Origin: Nocardioides iriomotensis
Lineage (GTDB): Bacteria; Actinomycetota; Actinomycetes; Propionibacteriales; Nocardioidaceae
Assembly (NCBI RefSeq): GCF_004168035.1
Contig: NZ_SDPU01000025.1
Location: 1-64,000, forward strand
Length of the DNA: 64,000 nt
Direction: 5' to 3'
In this document: positions 53,412 through 61,592 of the stretch, piece by piece
How the letters are laid out: every line of letters starts with the position of its first letter
Numbering within the stretch: the stretch's first letter is position 1
Notes under the pieces: generated by a model
Told to the model about the DNA's origin: nothing
Databases searched by the model: none
Seen by the model: the letters and a program-made list of their open reading frames with translations, nothing else
Program-made: the position numbers and the translations under genes

Positions 53412-54802
53412 TGCGCCTCGGCACGCCCACCACCGTCCTGACCGCCGGCGCCGAGCTGCTCGCCGACGCGGTCGCGCAGCAGGCCGTCGACACCCGCCGC
53501 GTCGCGTGGCAGCCACCCGAGGGCGACGCCGACGCGCTGGCCGCGGTGATGGCCGACCCGCGCCGGGCCTCGGCCAACGAGACCGCACTGTCCCGGATGC
53601 TCGCGGCCGAGGCGTCGCTCGTCGACGTGAGGCCGGCGTCGGAGGCGCTCGGCCTCGGGCCGGGCGAGTTCCTGCACGCCGGTCCCCCGGTCACCTGGGA
53701 GCGCGCCTCCGGCCCGATGAAGGGCGCGCTGATCGGCGCGATGCTGCTCGAGGGGCTCGCCGAGACGCCGGAGGCGGCCGAGGCCGCGCTCGCCGCCGGC
53801 GACGGCGTGGCCTGGGAGCCGTGCCACCACCGTGGCGCGGTCGGCCCGATGGCGGGCGTGGTGACCCCGTCGATGTGGGTGTTCGAGCTGCGTGACGACG
53901 TGCACGGGAACGCGTCGTGGTGCTCGCTGAACGAGGGGCTCGGCAAGGTGCTCCGGTACGGCGCCTACGGCCCCGAGGTGGTCGACCGGCTGCGCTGGAT
54001 GGGCGACGTCCTCGGGCCGCTGCTGCAGACCGCCGTCCGCCGTACCGGCGCGGTCGACGTGAAGGCGATCGTCGCGCAGATGATCCAGATGGGCGACGAG
54101 GGCCACAACCGCAACCGGGCCGGGACGCTGATGTTCCTGCGCGAGGTGCTGCCCGCACTCGTCGACTCGGGCGCGCCGTCGGACGACGTCGCGGAGGCGG
54201 TGCGGTTCGTGGCCGGCAACGACCACTTCTTCCTCAACCTCGTGATGCCCGCGTGCAAGCTGCAGACCCGCGCCGCGGCCGGGATCGACGGGTCGTCCGT
54301 GGTGACCGTGATGGCCCGCAACGGCACCGACTTCGGCATCCAGGTGTCCGGCACCGGCGACGCGTGGTTCACGGCGCCGGCCAACACGCCGGAGGGGCTC
54401 TACCTCGGGGCCTACGGTCCCGACGACGCCAACCCCGACATCGGCGACTCCGCGATCACCGAGACGGCCGGCATCGGCGGCATGTCGATGGCGACCGCGC
54501 CCGCGATCGTCCGGTTCGTCGGCGGCTCGGTGCCCGACGCGCTGGCCACGACGCAGCGGATGTACGGCATCACCGTCGGCGAGAACCCCGCCTTCGGCAT
54601 CCCGATCCTCGAGTTCCGCGGCGCCCCGACGGGCATCGACGTCACCTCCGTCGTCCGGTCGGGCGTGCTCCCGCAGATCAACACGGGGATGGCCGGCCGG
54701 GTCGCCGGGACGGGCCAGGTCGGCGCCGGCCTGGTCACGCCCCCGATGGCCTGCTTCACCCAGGCCCTCGACGCGCTCGCGGCGCGGGCGCAGCAGCCGT
54801 AA
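53408..54802 (+). CDS. DUF1116 protein (AllG/YlbE-like subunit)
   Basis: A 464-residue DUF1116 protein. NRNRAGTLMFLREVLPALVD, and later GNDHFFLNLVMPACKLQTRA, are family segments. EAPRIGGMS-type AGIGGMSMATAPAIVRFVG also fits. In E. coli it corresponds to YlbE. The stop codon TAA falls inside a diverged copy of the 3'-end element's conserved block (CAGCCGTAACGCGAGG). It starts with GTG, in frame with ATG at the next codon, overlapping fdrA. Copy 3a of the element follows 15 bp after the stop. Confidence 0.83.
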   Translation: MMRLGTPTTVLTAGAELLADAVAQQAVDTRRVAWQPPEGDADALAAVMADPRRASANETALSRMLAAEASLVDVRPASEALGLGPGEFLHAGPPVTWERASGPMKGALIGAMLLEGLAETPEAAEAALAAGDGVAWEPCHHRGAVGPMAGVVTPSMWVFELRDDVHGNASWCSLNEGLGKVLRYGAYGPEVVDRLRWMGDVLGPLLQTAVRRTGAVDVKAIVAQMIQMGDEGHNRNRAGTLMFLREVLPALVDSGAPSDDVAEAVRFVAGNDHFFLNLVMPACKLQTRAAAGIDGSSVVTVMARNGTDFGIQVSGTGDAWFTAPANTPEGLYLGAYGPDDANPDIGDSAITETAGIGGMSMATAPAIVRFVGGSVPDALATTQRMYGITVGENPAFGIPILEFRGAPTGIDVTSVVRSGVLPQINTGMAGRVAGTGQVGAGLVTPPMACFTQALDALAARAQQP

Positions 54803-54817
54803 CGCGAGGTGGCAAAG

Positions 54818-54890
54818 CAGCTGTAACGCGGGGTTATGGACGCTTCACAAGGCGCATGCCGCTTGGGATGCGTCCGTATTCCTAGGGAAG
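54818..54890 (+). repeat. interspersed 3'-end element, copy 3a
   Basis: Begins CAGCTGTAACGCGGGG 15 bp after the DUF1116 stop and ends CCTAGGGAAG, with stem GGACGCTTC / GATGCGTCC (one mismatch). It faces copy 3b at 55389 around a small membrane-protein gene. Confidence 0.85.
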
Positions 54891-54900
54891 TTGCGGCTCG

Positions 54901-55335
54901 TCAGTCCAGCCACCACGCGTAGAGCGCGCCGCCGACCGGCGACAGCCCGAGGCCCAGCATGGCCGCTGCGCTCGTCGCACCGACGATCCAGAGCGTCTTG
55001 CGCGCCGCCCCCGAGGTCCGCCACTCGGCGACCAGCCCGTGCAGGCTCGCGAACACGCCCAGGGCGGCGATGACCGCCCCGAACATCACCGTGAGCATGC
55101 CGCCCAGGTCGAAGAACCTGGCCAGGCCCGGCTCGTTGCGCGGCCAGAGGTCCTTGGGGTCGTGCAGACCGGACGCGACCTCCGACAGCGGCAGCCGGTC
55201 GAGGTCGTTGACGTAGTACGGCACCAGCAGGAACACCACGAAGCCGATCAGCGGCAGCACGCCCGCGGCCAGCGCGAGCCACGGCGGCACGGTGCGCGGG
55301 GGCTCGCGCAGCGCGGTCGCCTGGCTCGTCGGCAT
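54901..55335 (-). CDS. small membrane protein of unknown function
   Basis: A 144-residue protein with about four hydrophobic segments: WLALAAGVLPLIGFVVFLLV, FDLGGMLTVMFGAVIAALGV, TLWIVGATSAAAMLGLGLSP, with the loop LDRLPLSEVASGLHDPKDLW between the first two. I do not recognise the family. It lies between two inverted copies of the 3'-end element and converges on the DUF1116 gene. The ATG at 55335 follows CACACT-GAGCGC, a weak version of the leaderless pattern. Probably a real gene; function not assignable. Confidence 0.65.
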   Translation of the reverse strand: MPTSQATALREPPRTVPPWLALAAGVLPLIGFVVFLLVPYYVNDLDRLPLSEVASGLHDPKDLWPRNEPGLARFFDLGGMLTVMFGAVIAALGVFASLHGLVAEWRTSGAARKTLWIVGATSAAAMLGLGLSPVGGALYAWWLD

Positions 55336-55388
55336 GCGCTCAGTGTGCGTGTGCCGCGGCCCGCCGTACAGCCTCCGCCCCGGGACCA

Positions 55389-55461
55389 CTTCCCCAGGCG
55401 TATGGACGCTTCCCCAGCGGCATACGCCCTGTGAAGCGTCCATAACCCCGCGTTACAGCTG
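55389..55461 (-). repeat. interspersed 3'-end element, copy 3b
   Basis: On the minus strand, begins CAGCTGTAACGCGGGG 13 nt after the PH-domain gene stop. Stem 1 TATGGACGCTTC / GAAGCGTCCATA is a perfect 12 bp. A second, interlocking pair, GGCGTATG / CATACGCC, is also perfect. Best-preserved copy. Confidence 0.88.
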
Positions 55462-55474
55462 GTCCCGGCCGCTC

Positions 55475-55960
55475 TCAGTCGTCGCGCTCGGTCCGGGTCA
55501 GCACCTCGACCAGCCCGCGCAGCTCCCGGACCTGCCGGGTGGCGCGGGCGCCGTCGGACGACTGGATGCCGAGGGTCTGGGCGGTGGTGCCGTCGGCGAG
55601 GTCGAGCGTCGCCCAGGGGCTGCCGGGGCGCATCGAGACCCGGACGACCTCGTTCCACTCCAGCGAGCGGGAGCGGTAGCCGTTCACGATCCGCAGGCCC
55701 TCGGCCCTCGCCTCGACGCGGCTGCGGGCCAGCCCCCAGCCGAGCGCGAGGAAGCCGAGTCCGAGCACGATGATCGTGCCGCGCTGGAACGTCGTGAACT
55801 TCGCCTGGATCTCCGGCGGGAACGTGAACCACACGACCGCGGCGACCAGGACCAGGAGGCCGCCGAAGACGAACACCGCTATCCGGACGCCGAGCGGTCG
55901 GAACGTGTGCGGCAGGCGCACGGGCAGCGCCGGCCCCGTCGACTCAGAGTCGTGCGGCAT
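55475..55960 (-). CDS. PH-domain membrane protein
   Basis: A 161-residue protein: two N-terminal membrane segments (IAVFVFGGLLVLVAAVVWF and IIVLGLGFLALGWGLA), then a bacterial PH-like beta domain starting at ARAEGLRIVNGYRSRSLEW. PH-domain genes are common next to hisG in Actinobacteria. It overlaps the end of hisG by 17 bp and is on the same strand, so likely co-transcribed with hisE-hisG. Function unknown. Confidence 0.8.
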   Translation of the reverse strand: MPHDSESTGPALPVRLPHTFRPLGVRIAVFVFGGLLVLVAAVVWFTFPPEIQAKFTTFQRGTIIVLGLGFLALGWGLARSRVEARAEGLRIVNGYRSRSLEWNEVVRVSMRPGSPWATLDLADGTTAQTLGIQSSDGARATRQVRELRGLVEVLTRTERDD

Positions 55961-56813
55961 GGATGTCCGTGGACAGGATGCCCCGCGCGCCGAGGTCGTA
56001 CAGCTCGTCCATCACCCGGTGGGCGGTGTCGCGGCGCACCATGGAGCGCACGGCGACCCACCCTTCCCGATGAAGCGGCGACACGGTCGGGCTCTCGATG
56101 CCGGGCGTCAGGGCAACGGCCCGCTCGACGTGCTCGACGGGGATGTCGTAGTCCATCATCACGTACGACCGGGCCACGAGGACGCCCTCGAGGCGGCGCC
56201 GGAACACCTCGAAGCCCGTCGGTACGGCGGAGCCGGCGCGCGTGACGAGCACGGCCTCAGACTCCAGGATCGTCTCGCCGAACACCTCGAGCCCGGCCTG
56301 CCGCAGCGTGCTGCCGGTCTCGACGACGTCGGCGATCACGTCGGCGACGCCGAGCTGGACCGACGTCTCGACCGCGCCGTCGAGCCGGGTGACGGTCGCG
56401 TCGATGCCGCGCTCCTCGAGGTAGCGCCGCACCACCCCGTCGTACGACGTGGCGATGCGCGTGCCCGCGAGGCCGTCGAGGTCACGGACGGTGCCGGCCG
56501 GGGCGGCGAAGCGGAAGCGCGAGCGGCCGAAGCCGAGCGGCAGCACCTCCTCGGCCTTCGCGCCGCTGTCGAGCAGCAGGTCGCGGCCGGTGATGCCGAC
56601 GTCGAGCGTGCCCTCCCCGACGTACAGCGCGATGTCGCGCGGCCGCAGGTAGAAGAACTCGACCGCGTTGTCGGTGTCGGTGAGCGTGAGCTGCTTGCTG
56701 TCGGTGCGCTGCTTGTAGCCGGCCTCGCGCAGCATGTCGGAGGCGGACTGCGAGAGCGAGCCCTTGTTGGGGATCGCGATGCGGAGGGTGTCGCCTCCGT
56801 TGGTGATGCTCAT
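55944..56813 (-). CDS. hisG: ATP phosphoribosyltransferase (long form)
   Basis: First enzyme of histidine synthesis, joining ATP and PRPP. The 289-residue chain is the long form with a C-terminal ACT-like regulatory domain (histidine feedback) and does not need HisZ. LRIAIPNKGSLSQSASDML, VGITGRDLLLDSGA, ADVIADVVETGSTLR (PRPP-binding) and MMDYDIPVEHVERAVALTPG (ACT region) match. ATG with GAGGA upstream. It follows hisE by 19 bp. Confidence 0.96.
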   Translation of the reverse strand: MSITNGGDTLRIAIPNKGSLSQSASDMLREAGYKQRTDSKQLTLTDTDNAVEFFYLRPRDIALYVGEGTLDVGITGRDLLLDSGAKAEEVLPLGFGRSRFRFAAPAGTVRDLDGLAGTRIATSYDGVVRRYLEERGIDATVTRLDGAVETSVQLGVADVIADVVETGSTLRQAGLEVFGETILESEAVLVTRAGSAVPTGFEVFRRRLEGVLVARSYVMMDYDIPVEHVERAVALTPGIESPTVSPLHREGWVAVRSMVRRDTAHRVMDELYDLGARGILSTDIHAARL

Positions 56814-56832
56814 GGGGTGTGGGTCCTCGGGA

Positions 56833-57096
56833 TCAGAGGTGGGCGTAGACGTCGTCGAGCGACAAGCCGCTGGCCAGCATCAGCACCTGCGCGTGGTAGA
56901 GCAGCTGGCTGATCTCCTCGGCCGCGCGCTCCTTGCCCTCGTGCTCGGCGGCCATCCACGACTCGGCGGCCTCCTCGACCAGCTTCTTGCCGATGGCATG
57001 GACGCCGGCGTCGAGCGCGGCGACCGTGCCGCTGCCCTCCGGTCGCGTCTGTGCCTTCTCGGAGAGCTCGGTCCAGAGCTCGTCGAACGTCTTCAC
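56833..57096 (-). CDS. hisE: phosphoribosyl-ATP pyrophosphatase
   Basis: Removes pyrophosphate from PR-ATP, the second step of histidine synthesis. The 87-residue alpha-helical MazG-type fold has the acidic motif [19 protein letters not shown] and [29 protein letters not shown] is the family N-terminus. GTG starts 7 nt after TAGGGT, implying a leaderless mRNA. It is separated from ribH by 31 bp. Confidence 0.95.
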   Translation of the reverse strand: MKTFDELWTELSEKAQTRPEGSGTVAALDAGVHAIGKKLVEEAAESWMAAEHEGKERAAEEISQLLYHAQVLMLASGLSLDDVYAHL

Positions 57097-57103
57097 GGCA
57101 TGA

Positions 57104-57109
57104 ACCCTA
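57104..57109 (-). promoter_or_regulatory. -10 box TAGGGT, leaderless hisE start
   Basis: TAGGGT-TCATGCC-GTG on the minus strand, in the 31-bp gap after ribH. Confidence 0.6.
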
Positions 57110-57127
57110 CGGCCACGGTCCGTTGGG

Positions 57128-57600
57128 CTAGCTCCGGACGTCCCGGAGCGTGGTCGCGGTCACCAGGGCGGCCGACGTGGCCTCGTAGCCCTTGTCCTCC
57201 GAGGACCCCTCGAGGCCGGCCCGGTCGAGCGCCTGCTGCTCGTCGTCGCACGTGAGCACGCCGAAGCCGACGGGGATGCCGGTGTCGAGGGTGACCCGGG
57301 TGAGCCCGTCGGTCGCGGCCTGGCAGACGTAGTCGAAGTGTGGGGTGCCGCCCCGGATGACCACGCCGAGCGCGACGACGGCGTCGTAGCCGCGCTCGGC
57401 CAGCGCCTTGGCGACGACGGGCAGCTCGAACGACCCGGGGACGCGCACGACCTCGGGTGCTTCGACCTCGTAGGCGTCGAGGGCGCGCTGCGCGCCGGCG
57501 AGGAGGCCGTCCATCACCTGCGTGTGCCAGCTCGACGCGACGACGGCGACGCGCAGGTCGCTGCAGTCGAAGGGCTGGTCGGTGGGGGCGCCGTGGCCGC

Positions 57601-57604
<4 letters not shown>
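57128..57604 (-). CDS. ribH: lumazine synthase
   Basis: Makes 6,7-dimethyl-8-ribityllumazine, forming an icosahedral or pentameric shell. The 158-residue sequence has [57 protein letters not shown] (catalytic His) and [19 protein letters not shown]. Last of the riboflavin genes; ATG overlaps ribBA. Confidence 0.96.
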
Positions 57605-58835
<1,231 letters not shown>

Positions 58836-58839
<4 letters not shown>

Positions 58840-59528
58840 GCCACGGTCTCCACGGTCGGCTCGTCGGGCTTCGGTACGGCGGCTGCGCGCGACGCCTTGA
58901 GCCAGACCACGAAGCCGAGGATGACGAACCCGCCGTACACGAGGTACATCGCCGCGGTCGGGTAGTAGCCGGCCTGCACCAGCGTGGTCACGCCGACCAC
59001 GTCGACGAGGATCCAGACCAGCCAGAACTCCACCCAGCCGCGTGCCATGCCGTAGGTCGCGAGCATCGAGCCGGCCAGGATCCAGGCCTCGGTCGTCGGG
59101 CCCCAGGAGCCGATCCGGGTCAGCACGGCGTACGCGACGGCGTAGCCGACGACGCCGAGGCCGACGAGGAGCAGCCGCTCCCGGCCGGTCGCCCAGCGGG
59201 GCGTGATGGCGCGGCCGTCGGCCGAGCCGCCCTGGCGGCGCAGCTGCGACCAGCGCCACCAGCCGTAGATCGACACGGCGGCGAAGAACACCTGGCGGCC
59301 GGCCTGTCCCCACAGCGGCTCGGTGACGGCGCCGCTCAGCTCACCGGTGGCGAAGACGGTGAACAGCAGGACGTTGCCGACGAGACCGACCGGCCACGCC
59401 CAGACGACCCGGCGCATGCCGAGGACGGCGCTGGCGAGGCCGAACAGGTTGCCGACGACCTCGGGGACGCGCAGCTCGCCCCCGGGCACCGCGAAGGTGC
59501 CGTGGATCAGCCACTCGATGATGCTCAT
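58836..59528 (-). CDS. ribM: PnuC-type transporter, probably riboflavin transporter RibM
   Basis: A 230-residue PnuC-family membrane protein, seven hydrophobic segments. [29 protein letters not shown] and [20 protein letters not shown] are conserved PnuC elements (WPxxxxxN, WxxW, VDVVGV). PnuC itself imports nicotinamide riboside, but members located inside FMN-riboswitch operons of Actinobacteria (RibM) transport riboflavin. The operon position favours RibM here. Overlaps of 4 bp on both sides. Confidence 0.85.
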
Positions 59529-60145
59529 GCGTTCTCCTGGGGGTCCTGGGGGGACTGTCGGTGCTCGAGCAGGCGCTCGACGTACTTGGCGATCACGTCG
59601 ACCTCGAGGTTGACGGGGTCGCCGGGCTGCTTGAAGCCGAGGGTGGTGCGGGCCAGCGTCTCGGGGATGAGGCTGACGGTGAACGAGGCGTCGTGGACGT
59701 CGACGACCGTGAGCGAGATGCCGTCGACGGTGATCGAGCCCTTCGGCACGAGGTAGCGGGCCAGGTCGGCGGGCAGCTCGACCTCGACGACCTCCCAGTG
59801 CTCGCTGGGGGTACGGCGCAGCACGGTGCCCGTGCCGTCGACGTGCCCCTGGACGACGTGTCCGCCGAGCCGGGTGGTGGGCGTGACGGCGCGCTCGAGG
59901 TTGACCTTCGACCCGATGTCGAGGACGCCGAGCGAGGTCTTGCTGAGGGTCTCGTGCATGACGTCGGCGGTGAACGTCTCGCCGTCCCGCTGTGCGACGG
60001 TGAGGCAGCAGCCGTTGACGGCGATCGAGTCGCCGAGCGAGGCGTCGGTGGTGACGAACGCGCCGCGCACGGTGAGCCGGATCGCGTCGTCCTGCTGCTC
60101 GATCCCCTCGACGACGCCGAGCTCCTCGACGATCCCGGTGAACAT
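59525..60145 (-). CDS. ribC: riboflavin synthase alpha subunit
   Basis: Dismutates two lumazines to riboflavin. Two similar barrel repeats: MFTGIVEELGVV with NGCCLTVAQRDGETFTADVM, and LGGHVVQGHVDGTGTVLRR with VDGISLTVVDVHDASFTVSL. The first-half Cys pair and the GHVVQGHVDG motif are family markers. 206 residues. The ATG shares one base with the ribD stop. Also called ribE in some species. Confidence 0.96.
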   Translation of the reverse strand: MFTGIVEELGVVEGIEQQDDAIRLTVRGAFVTTDASLGDSIAVNGCCLTVAQRDGETFTADVMHETLSKTSLGVLDIGSKVNLERAVTPTTRLGGHVVQGHVDGTGTVLRRTPSEHWEVVEVELPADLARYLVPKGSITVDGISLTVVDVHDASFTVSLIPETLARTTLGFKQPGDPVNLEVDVIAKYVERLLEHRQSPQDPQENA

Positions 60146-61221
60146 CAGTCGTTGTCTTCCTTCCGGTCCTGCGGCGTCATGGTGAGCCGGACGTTGGTCT
60201 CCTCGCCCTCGCCGAGCACGGTCACGTCGGTGACGGCGAGGTGCCAGGCGTCGGCGATCGTCGTGACCCCGAGGTCGCCGACGGCCGAGCGGCCGGTGCC
60301 CAGCAGCATCGGGGCGACGTAGGCGACGACCTCGTCGACCAGCCCGGCCCGGAGGAACGCCGCGGCCAGGGTGGGGCCGCCCTCCAGGAACACGTGCTGC
60401 CGGTCGCGCGCGAACAGCGCGCCCAGCGCCTCGTGCGGGTCGCGGGTGCGGAGATGGACGAAGTCGGCGGCGTCGTCGCGGACCCGTCGGTCGGCGGGCA
60501 CGTCGCGCAGCCCCATCACCGCGCGGAGCAGCTGGCGCTCGCGCGGGAGGTTCTCGTCGGCCTCGTCCCTGACGGTGAGCTGCGGGTCGTCGACGAGCAC
60601 GGTCTCGGTGCCGACCAGGATCGTGTCGCACCGGGCGCGCAGCCGGTGCGTGTCGATCCGCGCCGGCCGTGACGACACCCAGCGCGACGTACCGTCGGCG
60701 GCGGCGCTGCGACCGTCGAGCGTGGTGGCGAACTTCCAGGTCACGAAGGGGCGGCCGTGCTCGACGGCGAAGGTCCACTCGCGGTTGACCGCGCGCGCCT
60801 CGTCGGCGAGGAGCCCGCCGACCACCTCGACGCCGGCGCGCCGCAGTGTCGCGGCGCCGCCCTCGGCGACCGGGTTGGTGTCTGCCTGGGCGTACACCAC
60901 CCGCGCGACCCCGGCCGCGACCAGCGCCTCGGCGCAGGGTCCGGTGCGGCCGGTGTGGTTGCACGGCTCGAGCGTCACGACGGCGGTGGCGCCACGGGCG
61001 CGGTCCCCGGCGCGAGCGAGCGCGTCGACCTCGGCGTGCGGCGAGCCCGCGCCACGATGGAAGCCCTCGGCCAGCGTCGTCCCCATCGGCGACAGCAGCA
61101 CGCAGCCGACGCGCGGGTTCGGCCCGAGCGGGACGCCGGGCGAGGTGGCCAGCGCGAGCGCACGCGTCATCGCGGCCTGCTCGGCGGGGCTGGTGCCCGG
61201 CCCGCTCCCGGTGCTCAACAT
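60145..61221 (-). CDS. ribD: bifunctional pyrimidine deaminase/reductase RibD
   Basis: Deaminates and reduces the flavin pyrimidine precursor. The deaminase half has the zinc motif GSPHAEVDAL (His-Ala-Glu) and VTLEPCNHTGRTGPCAEAL. The reductase half has RPFVTWKFATTLDGRSAAAD and GTETVLVDDPQLTVR, GGPTLAAAFL. 358 residues. I start at MLSTGSGPG because GAGGTCAG ends just before the ATG, and the FMN riboswitch lies upstream; the longer open frame runs into the riboswitch. Confidence 0.95.
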   Translation of the reverse strand: MLSTGSGPGTSPAEQAAMTRALALATSPGVPLGPNPRVGCVLLSPMGTTLAEGFHRGAGSPHAEVDALARAGDRARGATAVVTLEPCNHTGRTGPCAEALVAAGVARVVYAQADTNPVAEGGAATLRRAGVEVVGGLLADEARAVNREWTFAVEHGRPFVTWKFATTLDGRSAAADGTSRWVSSRPARIDTHRLRARCDTILVGTETVLVDDPQLTVRDEADENLPRERQLLRAVMGLRDVPADRRVRDDAADFVHLRTRDPHEALGALFARDRQHVFLEGGPTLAAAFLRAGLVDEVVAYVAPMLLGTGRSAVGDLGVTTIADAWHLAVTDVTVLGEGEETNVRLTMTPQDRKEDND

Positions 61222-61322
61222 CTGACCTCTCGTCGCGTCTCGCGCGACCGGGTCGGCACTGCAGGGAAGACAGGGGCGGCACCGCAGGCGGACCGGGGAA
61301 CGGTCGTCGTGCGGAACCGGCC
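61222..61322 (-). promoter_or_regulatory. expression platform of the FMN riboswitch
   Basis: The stretch between the aptamer and the ribD ATG. It contains a hairpin GTCGCG-CGAGA-CGCGAC directly before the ribosome site GAGAGGTCAG, with GACC upstream able to pair with GGTC in it. This suggests control of ribD translation start rather than a classical terminator, since no T-run is seen. Confidence 0.55.
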
Positions 61323-61448
61323 GCGTGCGCTTCCCATCCGGACTCTCACCGTCGGTCCAGGAGTTCCACCTGGTCAACCGGCTGCTGGCTGCAGCCGGGT
61401 CGCGGACTTTCACCGCCGGCTCGGAATTTCACCGACCCCAGAGCACGC
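61323..61448 (-). promoter_or_regulatory. FMN riboswitch (RFN element)
   Basis: On the minus strand the conserved RFN blocks follow in order: GGGTCGGTGAAATTCCGA, CCGGCGGTGAAAGTCCGCGA, GGTTGACCAGGTGGAACTCC, ACCGACGGTGAGAGTCCGGA and GATGGGAAGCGCACG. The closing stem P1 is GCGTGC with GCACGC. It lies upstream of ribD and would shut off the riboflavin operon, including RibM, when FMN is abundant. Confidence 0.96.
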
Positions 61449-61592
61449 GAGCTGTTCACTCGTCGGCGACCAGCCTGCCACACCCCGAGGGACGAGCGCT
61501 GTGAGGTCCACCACCCGAGGTGGTCGTCACCGCCTATGCTGCGATGACCAGCTCGGCCACTCGGGAGGCCCACCACCGTGGGGGGACCCGGT

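Noticed and set aside
54818-55461. Insertion sequence flanked by inverted repeats
   Set aside because: The enclosed gene is a small membrane protein with no transposase motif, and the same element occurs singly and in gene-free pairs elsewhere. No target duplication was seen.
61222-61413. Longer RibD starting upstream in the leader
   Set aside because: The extra codons lie in the riboswitch and its platform. The ribosome site GAGGTCAG points to the ATG at 61221.
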